A stretch of 64,000 nucleotides of DNA from Sipunculus nudus. Taxonomy: Eukaryota > Annelida > Sipuncula > Golfingiida > Sipunculidae. A program made the translations under genes and the position numbers. The stretch is taken from positions 46,641,695 through 46,705,694 of the forward strand of contig CM049316.1 of assembly GCA_026874595.1 (NCBI GenBank). The letters are read 5' to 3'. Below the pieces are notes generated by a model. The model saw only the letters and a program-made list of their open reading frames with translations, ran no database searches and was not told the origin of the DNA. This document shows positions 59,301-64,000 of the stretch, in pieces. The stretch's first letter is position 1; each line of letters starts with the position of its first letter.

Positions 59301-62280
59301 ATATCATATTTGGTTGAGGTAACCATTTCAATTTTTTTTATATCGTATTTGGTTGAGGTAACCATTTCAATTTTTTTTATATCGTATTTGGTTGAGGTAA
59401 CCAGTTCATTTTTTTTATATCGTATTTGGTTGAGGTAACCAGTTCATTTTTTTTTATATCGTATTTGGTTGAGGTAACCAGTTCATTTTTTTTATATCGT
59501 ATTTGGTTGAGGTAACCAGTTCATTTTTTTTATATCGTATTTGGTTGAGGTAACCAGTTCATTTTTTTTTATATCGTATTTGGTTGAGGTAACCATTTCA
59601 TTTTTTTTATATCGTATTTGGTTGAGGTAACCAGTTCATTTTTTTTATATCGTATTTGGTTGAGGTAACCAGTTCATTTTTTTTTATATCATATTTGGTT
59701 GAGGTAACCATTTCAATTTTTTTTATATTGTATTTGGTTGAGGTAACCATTTCAATTTTTTAAATGCTTGCTTTACTAAGTTGTATGTACATCTGCAGAA
59801 TTCCATTCCGGTTTCAGACTAAGTGACTTACTCGCAATAATTTTTTGCGTCAACTAGACTTGGTGTATCACTCCTGCCTGTCCTGGTTGTGTGTCATCCC
59901 CATTGCTGGGTTATAACACTGAGGAAACCCCGAAAGGGTCACTCGTTTGTAAGTGAAACATGACTGTTAGGCATAGTCTCCCCATGAAGCCTGCAGAGCA
60001 CTCACCCTGGGTCGGGGCAGATTGTGAAAAATCTCACCACCTCTGCTGAGATTCGAACTCTCAATCTCTTGGCTTTGAGCCATGTGCTCTACCCTTTAGC
60101 CACAGAAGCCGGTGAGGGCGTGTTCATATAAAGCACCTACAGTTCAACACCAGCTGTCTTATACAATGTGTAGATGTTATATACATAAGGTATCAGACCT
60201 TTACGTCAACATTCCTGTCATTGATTACTGCTCTGTTTATTTTATGTATCCCCAATAAGATCTATTTTTGTAATACTTGTTCAAGGTTGAAAACATTTTA
60301 AATGTAAACCCATAATTCTTAGCAAGAAAAACCCAAAATTCTTAGCAAGATGGACTGGTGAGTTTTTTGTTTGATTTCTGTTCATGTGGTTTAGATTTTT
60401 GTTTGCGGCACTGGACGACAGTGGATTTAAATCGGATAAATGAAGTGAATTATTACATATAGGATTGTGTTTTTTATGAAGGTCTGAGATGTAGTTTAGG
60501 GTATGGCAGATATGATTAAGTTTTATCACATTTTATCAATTTGCTATCTCACTTCATGTTAACATGAAGCTATTTCAAGTCTGCCAAAAGGTTACTTCAA
60601 AGCTGTATGTGTATGAAAATGTAAAGTACACTTAAAACTTAAAAAGAAAACCACTGATATGTTTTAATAGTATTTTCTTGTACAGATAATAAATATTAAT
60701 TGTTCTATAAAGGTTGAGAATCAATCAGGTCATTCTAATATTAATGTAAAAAAATTCTGATTATTGACATTTAAATTTCCATATTTTCAGGCAATCTGAA
60801 AAGTCATGTGAGAATCAACCATTCTGACAACATGGCCAAGTGTAGTGAATGCGACTTTGAGTCCTCGTCAAGAAAAGTTATGCGAGAACACAGTAAGATA
60901 CATGCCATTGAAAAACCAGTCAAATGTGAGGAATGTGATTACACCTGCTCCAACAAGGGGGCGCTGAAGAACCATGTTCGTGTTCACTGCCCAGAACGTC
61001 CATACAAATGTACACACTGTTCATATTCCTGTCACTGGAGTAGTAACATGCAAGCTCATATTAAACGAAAGCATCCCCGGGTCACGGCAGCAATGGGCAG
61101 CAAGAGACAGCGAGCTCAGGGAAGATTGATGACACCAGGAGATGGTGAAACAGCAGCAGATTCTACAAATATGGTCGGAGACGGAAGTAAAAGCTCTGCA
61201 AATCGGCGCGGCAAGCATTATTGGAATATACGCAAACCTTTCCAGTGTAATTTGTGTGATATGGCATTTGTACGCGAGGATTCTCTTAGGAGCCACGTCA
61301 AGTATCACCGTGAGATGGAAAGCAGCACGTACAGCACTGCACTGGCTGTTCTCCAGTTACAGAACCCCGTCAACACCACTCGTGGCCAGCAGACTCCAGG
61401 GGAGGGTGAAGCAGTTACGACGCAGCCCATGATACAGCCGGCTCACCAGGAACACGATTATGTTCAACCAATCACTGTGCAGTCAGATGTACAGGAGGCA
61501 CAGATTCTGCAGACGGCCATGCATCAGGCTGATATCACAGCCGGCCAAGCTGTTAACATTGCAGAAACCACAGAACCTGTTATATTAAGGTCCCCACAAA
61601 GTGTTACCAATAACACATCATATTCCAGTATATCGGTTAAACAGCAAAGTGACACCCCAGCCATACAGACTGTGGCTGCCAGCATTCCAACCTCATCTTT
61701 AGCCACGGCATCACAGCCCATGACAGTTCTGCACCATCCACCAAAATCTGTAGGAGTCCCATCTCCTGTGATGAAACAGCAGCTGGTCAGGCAGACTCAG
61801 CCAATAAACAGTGACTTAATAACACAAGTGCTGCCACAGCAGAACGTGAATATACAAATCATGGCTTCTCCTCAGTCTGAGAATGTCCAGCAGAAGGCGC
61901 CACAAGTCATCACAGTGAACAACATCTCCCCTCCTCAGGCGCCCCAACAAGTTACCAGTCCTGCCGATCCAAACGTCCTTCAGCTACAAAATTTACAGAT
62001 CCTCTCCTCTCAACCAGTGCAGATCATCTCCAGCCCTGGAACGAATTCTGTTCAAGCCACCAGCCAGCCAGTGTTCATCTTACAGACTGCGGGTAGCAGT
62101 GACCAGCCTACCCAGACAATCGTACCACTGCAGTTGGCATCTTTGGATTATTCACCAGGCATGGTGCTGCAGATGGCGACACCTGGTGTGACTATGATGC
62201 GGGGACAATCTGATGGACAACCCCAGATACTGCCAATACAAGTCATTAAAAAGGAAACCAGACCACCAGGTGAGGGGTGA
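27761..62280 (+). CDS. ZFP64: ZFP64-type C2H2 zinc-finger transcription factor (7 coding exons)
   Basis: Seen: exons 27761-27788, 36148-36317, 44032-45007, 45621-45911, 49370-49442, 50504-50706 and 60791-62280 join in phase (3231 bases, 1076 codons plus stop). An N-terminal CCHC-like finger ([12 protein letters not shown]) lies near residues 12-37. A Gln-rich region covers 67-391. Fingers 1-9 run from about 426 to 675 and finger 10 from 730 to 752, followed by a Gln/Ser/Thr-rich tail. The linkers SDERPF and TGDAPF, the NSSQL finger and the final MREDSLRSH-like finger match the order I know for vertebrate ZFP64. Family knowledge: ZFP64 is a nuclear DNA-binding activator. Inference: an ortholog with long glutamine-rich activation regions. 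Antisense open frames over its exons are shadows. Confidence 0.92.
27789..29260. other. ZFP64: ZFP64 intron 1, first part
   Basis: It includes an AATTCCA-rich stretch (28460-28570) and, at 28957-29015, a decayed left end of the AGCTCAGCTGAC family (AACTGTAAGTCATCTGAGAT then a TGTCCG-like tail). An 87-codon open frame at 27816 has no recognisable domain. Confidence 0.4.
29260..30535 (-). repeat. Dispersed repeat, minus-oriented copy
   Basis: Inverted relative to 18256-19560. Matching phrases include GTAAACAGGTTTACCAACAG, CTATAAATAGAT and CACTCAGTGCAGTAGCT. A fragment of its internal part recurs at 43495-43790 (TTTAGCCTC, GGTGAAACTGTCAA, TTAGGGTAGG). Confidence 0.7.
30700..34145 (+). mobile_element. 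337-bp-core element interrupted by a 2.6-kb element
   Basis: Core-monomer phrases (TTTTTCTCTATTTTTGAG, GGACCTAGAATCTT, TTAGGTCTCTGTTACCCAT) occupy 30712-31320, stop at the 2.6-kb element, and resume at 33970-34075. The right end CAGCTGAGTGTCATAACC then GGGTCACTTGTTT is at about 34118-34145. Confidence 0.6.
31328..33948 (+). mobile_element. 2.6-kb Helentron-like element, copy C
   Basis: The left end AGCTCAGCTGACTATAAGTC with ATCTGAGCTATAGTCGTGG and TGTCCG repeats, and the right end CAGCTGAGCGCCGTGACC with CATAGGTCCCTT, are shared with copies at 50963 and 56025. The interior is collinear with the 56025 copy. There is no significant reading frame, so it is non-autonomous. Confidence 0.75.
34905..34975. 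repeat. (AAT)n microsatellite
   Basis: Imperfect ATA/AAT run. Confidence 0.9.
35352..35390. repeat. (AT)n microsatellite in ZFP64 intron 1
   Basis: Pure AT run. Neighbouring 34150-36147 is otherwise unassigned intron. Confidence 0.95.
36148..36317 (+). CDS. ZFP64: ZFP64 exon with N-terminal isolated zinc finger
   Basis: The acceptor TCTTTTTTCAG leads in and the donor is CAG|GTACTA. It encodes [19 protein letters not shown] and then VDHKRHGC, a C2HC-type finger corresponding to the solitary N-terminal finger of vertebrate ZFP64. The rest is polar ([20 protein letters not shown]). It ends in phase 0. Confidence 0.93.
36720..38560 (+). repeat. Tandem 337-bp core monomers without clear ends
   Basis: Same monomer as at 6405. 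Cores GGTGGCACCACC at about 37034 and 37348, then decayed cores at about 37682, 38027 and 38544. Spacing is 314-345 with deletions. It ends at a C-tract (38550-38569), where a different tandem family begins. Confidence 0.8.
38570..39560 (+). repeat. ~140-bp tandem units with inverted TCAAGGTCA-type sites
   Basis: The phrase TGACCTTGACCTTCAT or a variant recurs near 38722, 38868, 39010, 39142, 39290 and 39422. Each is followed by CCCCATAACTTTTGAAGTAT-like text. It terminates near GGGGGGAGACATATATCTG and CACTGCAAAAACAG (39517-39560). Confidence 0.85.
39561..41960. other. ZFP64: ZFP64 intron 2, mostly unassigned
   Basis: Short residues of the 337-bp family lie at 39575-39700. The rest is AT-rich with no recognised element. 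A possible 30-base microexon is at 41432-41461. Confidence 0.4.
41960..42620 (+). repeat. Tandem ~270-bp units with GGCCATCTTGGATTTT motif
   Basis: Similar text recurs at 42040-42320 and 42340-42560 (CATCTTGGATTTT, CTTTCATCTTTTGCACAAT, ACCGCTGGACTA). It ends in CAGCTGAGCTTCATGGGCC and ACTTGTT, a variant of the right end of the AGCTCAGCTGAC family. Confidence 0.7.
42645..43495 (+). repeat. Second ~140-bp tandem array, flanked by C and G tracts
   Basis: Opens with a C-tract and GGGGAGACATTTTGTTTTC, and closes with a G-tract and GGGAGACATCTGTTTTTG. Units carry GACCTTGACCTTCATC and CTTCAAGGTCAAATCTG near 42822, 42959, 43101 and 43236. Confidence 0.85.
44032..45007 (+). CDS. ZFP64: ZFP64 large Gln-rich exon
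   Basis: The acceptor TTTTTGACTTTCAG leads in and the donor is GCAG|GTCAGA. A single exon of 325 codons rich in Gln, Thr, Ser and Val contains no finger. It is the likely transactivation region between the N-terminal finger and the main array. It is much longer than the corresponding spacer in vertebrate ZFP64 as I remember it. The open frame would run three codons past the donor to TAA at 45016, but splicing at 45007 gives the phase needed by 45621. Sequence quality (GC and codon use) clearly differs from the AT-rich introns on both sides. Confidence 0.92.
45621..45911 (+). CDS. ZFP64: ZFP64 exon: fingers 1, 2 and start of 3
   Basis: The acceptor ATGATTCTAG leads in and the donor is GAGT|GTGAGT. 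It encodes [36 protein letters not shown] and YKCTEC. Finger 1 has a four-residue Cys-Cys spacing. Finger 3 is split by the intron within its second Cys codon; TGC is completed at 49370. Confidence 0.95.
46638..48540 (+). mobile_element. Complete 337-bp-core Helentron/pearl-like element
   Basis: The left end AGCTCAGCTGACTGTAAGTC with ATCTGAGCTATAG and (TGTCCG)n leads in. Monomer cores at about 46992, 47330, 47668, 48005 and 48341 are spaced 336-338. The right end carries CAGTCAGCTGAGCGTC and the palindrome TGACCCATGGGTCA (48522-48535), then CTTGT. Best-preserved copy in the window; lies in ZFP64 intron 4. Confidence 0.8.
49370..49442 (+). CDS. ZFP64: ZFP64 exon: rest of finger 3
   Basis: A 73-base exon with acceptor ATCTTTGAAG and donor AA|GTGAGG. 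It encodes [17 protein letters not shown] and TDERPF, closely matching the ADSSSL finger and SDERPF linker of vertebrate ZFP64. The acceptor lacks a strong pyrimidine tract, but the phase (2 bases in, 2 bases out) joins both neighbours exactly. Confidence 0.92.
50504..50706 (+). CDS. ZFP64: ZFP64 exon: fingers 4, 5 and start of 6
   Basis: The acceptor TTCCTCAG leads in and the donor is AAAG|GTGGGG. It encodes [37 protein letters not shown] and [12 protein letters not shown]. Finger 6 is completed by [10 protein letters not shown] in the last exon. A 39-bp minisatellite begins only about 7 bases after the 5' splice site. Confidence 0.95.
50714..50962. repeat. 39-bp minisatellite, array 1 (about 6 units)
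   Basis: Unit: T-run, ATATCGTATTTGGTTGAGG, TAACCATTTCAA. It begins about 7 bases after the ZFP64 exon 6 donor. Because 39 is divisible by three, both strands stay open and give 13-residue repeat frames, which I regard as non-coding. Confidence 0.97.
50963..54907 (+). mobile_element. 2.6-kb Helentron-like element, copy A, with deletion and nested insertion
   Basis: Ends as in copy C. Relative to copy B it lacks about 385 bp at 51192 and carries a 1.7-kb insertion at 53151-54861. It is inserted in the T-run of a 39-bp minisatellite unit. Confidence 0.8.
53151..54861 (+). mobile_element. Nested element with ~190-bp tandem units and GCCCCCGCC ends
   Basis: Begins TATGCCCCCGCCACAAAG with a small hairpin (GTGGCCGGGGCATA) and ends near AGGCGGGGGCCTTC. 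Eight or nine units share TGTACGGACTTTTTTTCGCA, TGCCTGCAGATATTGGCC, TTCGCGTTTCGTCCCGG and AAAATTTCATGAAAAA. It splits copy A in a T-run; copy B at 58600 shows the empty site. Confidence 0.85.
54908..56024. repeat. 39-bp minisatellite, array 2 (about 28 units)
   Basis: Same unit as array 1, with CCATTTCAA and CCAGTTCA variants. The order of variants from about 55051 parallels that of array 3 from 58676, an offset of 3625. Confidence 0.97.
56025..58647 (+). mobile_element. 2.6-kb Helentron-like element, copy B
   Basis: Undeleted and without the nested insertion. Same left (AGCTCAGCTGACTATAAGTC) and right (CAGCTGAGCGTCGTGACC) ends, sitting in a minisatellite T-run. Flanks rejoin to a normal unit if it is removed. 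Confidence 0.8.
58648..59762. repeat. 39-bp minisatellite, array 3 (about 28 units)
   Basis: Same unit and much the same variant order as array 2, implying duplication of array plus element. Confidence 0.97.
59860..60115 (-). mobile_element. tRNA-derived SINE
   Basis: Minus strand: the head GGCTTCTGTGGCTAAAGGG has an A box (TGGCTAAAGGGTAGAGCA) and a B box (GAGTTCGAATCTC). The body includes TTTCGGGGTTTCCTCAGTG. Lies in ZFP64 intron 6 beyond array 3. Confidence 0.75.
60791..62280 (+). CDS. ZFP64: ZFP64 last coding exon: fingers 6 to 10 and Gln-rich tail
   Basis: The acceptor ATATTTTCAG leads in and the stop TGA is at 62278. It completes finger 6 and encodes [51 protein letters not shown] and, after a 50-residue spacer, [17 protein letters not shown]. 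About 320 Gln/Thr/Pro/Val-rich residues follow. A CAG|GTGAGG donor at 62269 lies five codons before the stop, so the last residues (GEG) may be a read-through of a splice site. A polyadenylation signal AATAAA is at 62657. Confidence 0.93.
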
Positions 62281-64000
62281 ACCATTTCTGATATTTTTTA
62301 TGAGTGTTCAGTAATATTACACAACATATAACTCAGAGATACAGGTGCTTAGTCATGTCACACAATGTACAACTAAGCTTCCCCTCATAGGAAGAGGGGC
62401 TTTTACAGGTTGATTGATTTATTTCTGGATCCATGTCTGGTTCAAAAATTTTGTTGTAGGTGCTGCTGAGTGCATAACCTTTGATTGCAAACTTTTTTTC
62501 CTTTTATTTCTTCTGCCCCTGTTTGCACTAGACCTCCAAAATGGCTGATATCAACAAATGACCTGTGGTCTGACCGTTAGAGATACACTCTGGTTGGCTT
62601 TTTGTTAACAAAAGTTTCAATATTTGCAATTTTTGCTAATCCGAAATTATCTAGAAAATAAAACTGTTGTAATATAACAGTTGAACAGCCATTTATTGTA
62701 TAGAATCAATGGCCTCTCATATACACCAGCAGCGTCAATATCAAATATATTTTTTTTATTTCCCGTTAATCAGAGACTGATATTATAAAGATATCAAATC
62801 TCTGGCATATCTTCCAAGTGTGATGAAGAACTTCCACTTGTATATTGTTCACTGTGGTCCATATATGATCTTTTCTCTGCCAATATTACATACCGGTATA
62901 TTCAAAGCACACTGAATATGGATATATAATGAGGGGAATGGGGAGGCTCACCTAGTGATCCCTCAGCAATTGCAGACATCTGATCCATATATTAAGTTTG
63001 GCCATCAAATTTAAATTATGTACATTATCAGACACAAATTCCAATACCAAGTGATATTCAAGGATATGACTTACATTAATCAAATTTCAATGCAACTGGT
63101 CCATTTTGAATATAATATCATACAAAGCATGAATTGCCCAAATGTTTATAATATGCTGATTAACTATATATAGCTATATCCATATTATGACACTAGTGGT
63201 CCCATCTGTGGTATCTAAAACATTTCTTTTCTGTTTTCAGCTTGTTGAATAGTCATTTGGAGACTGTTGTGTATGATAGTTTCTTAGTTAACAAGACTTG
63301 TGGCACCAACTACAATTGTTTTTGGGTTTCATGCATCTGTGCACATGGCATAACAGTAGTTTTGAAGGATCTGCCTGAAATTTTTCATGTCCACAAATGG
63401 CTTTCTCATACACAAGACTGGTGGTGCCACCTACAAGTATTTTTGTGTTGTGTGCATCCATGGCAGTATTTCAGGAGTGACGTTTGTGTAATTGATGCTT
63501 GTACTTGGGTTCAGAATGTTTAGTACTGGCATTGTATACGTATATGTCACACATGTACTTGAAAAGTAATCAAGTACTTTTTAAATAATGGTCAAACATG
63601 TTATCATGGAAGCTTTATACTTTATGTATATCCCATTACACATGTTCACATAAGGCCTGTAGGCCTTGTTCTAATTATGAGTATGTTCACAATTGCATGA
63701 ATCCATATCTGTAGGTGTGATTATATCAATAAATGGAAGAAACTGTGCACTTAATCAGAATAGATTGTGCTTTACAGATTTAAAGTGGTGCCCAAAATGT
63801 GCATTTGTCCTATGCTCTATTACTTTCTTCCCATTTCCCCTAAAATAAGGATTCAAGCAATTGTTGTATTTGTTAATGCCAGTCCACAAGTATGTGCTGA
63901 CATCTAGTGGCTAAAAGTCAAACTAAAATAAGTTTACCAGTCAGGACTCAACATTAAATTTTGTAAGCACTTGCACAGTCACGCAAGTAACATCTAGGTT
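62281..64000. other. ZFP64: ZFP64 3' region
   Basis: Holds AATAAA at 62657 and 63728, a possible terminal exon at 63241, and at 63290-63690 a dispersed repeat shared with 30360-30710 (TGGTGCCACCTACAA, GGCCTGTAGGCCTTGTTCTA). Nothing else recognised. Confidence 0.5.
63241..63733 (+). other. ZFP64: Possible alternative terminal exon of ZFP64
   Basis: A strong acceptor (TTTCTTTTCTGTTTTCAG) ends at 63240. Spliced from the donor at 62269 it would add Ala-Cys and then TGA, changing only the last residues. The following sequence is a dispersed repeat shared with 30360-30710. AATAAA occurs at 63728-63733. The exon is plausible but unsupported by homology. Confidence 0.3.

Overview
The window is eukaryotic, intron-rich, AT-rich animal DNA. 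Two conserved animal genes with long introns, a dense load of tandem-core transposons, tRNA-derived SINEs, a Penelope-like fragment and hammerhead ribozyme motifs point to a marine lophotrochozoan. A mollusc is my best guess, by analogy with the pearl/Helentron-like repeats of bivalves. The species cannot be named from the sequence.

Gene 1 (13 to 21733, plus) is the 3' part of a DEG/ENaC ion-channel gene. Eleven exons with matching phases give 652 in-window codons. In order they encode a C-type lectin domain, a Thr-rich mucin-like stalk, the conserved DEG/ENaC extracellular domain, the pore/TM2 and a cytosolic tail ending in an ENaC-type PPPxYxxL motif. The N-terminus and TM1 must lie upstream of the window. 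A lectin domain within a DEG/ENaC subunit is the most unusual protein feature here.

The interval 21734 to 27760 is intergenic. It holds microsatellites, a 169-bp near-perfect inverted repeat whose arms encode hammerhead ribozymes (24140 to 24308), inverted fragments of a Penelope-like GIY-YIG endonuclease, and a third hammerhead-like motif at about 25010.

Gene 2 (27761 to 62280, plus) is a ZFP64-type C2H2 zinc-finger transcription factor. Seven coding exons join in phase to 1076 codons. They encode a short N-terminus, an isolated N-terminal finger, a 325-residue Gln-rich exon, ten further fingers and a Gln/Thr/Ser-rich C-terminus. An alternative terminal exon is possible at 63241.

The introns hold most of the sequence. 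They contain 337-bp tandem-core elements with hairpin ends, 140-bp tandem units carrying inverted TCAAGGTCA sites, 190-bp tandem units with GCCCCCGCC ends, and a 280-bp tandem family carrying the palindrome GGTGGCGCCACC. There is also a solo LTR, two hAT-like non-autonomous elements and two SINEs. In intron 6 of gene 2, three arrays of a 39-bp minisatellite are interrupted by two copies of one 2.6-kb Helentron-like element. All repeat-family names are inferences from structure; no database search was possible.
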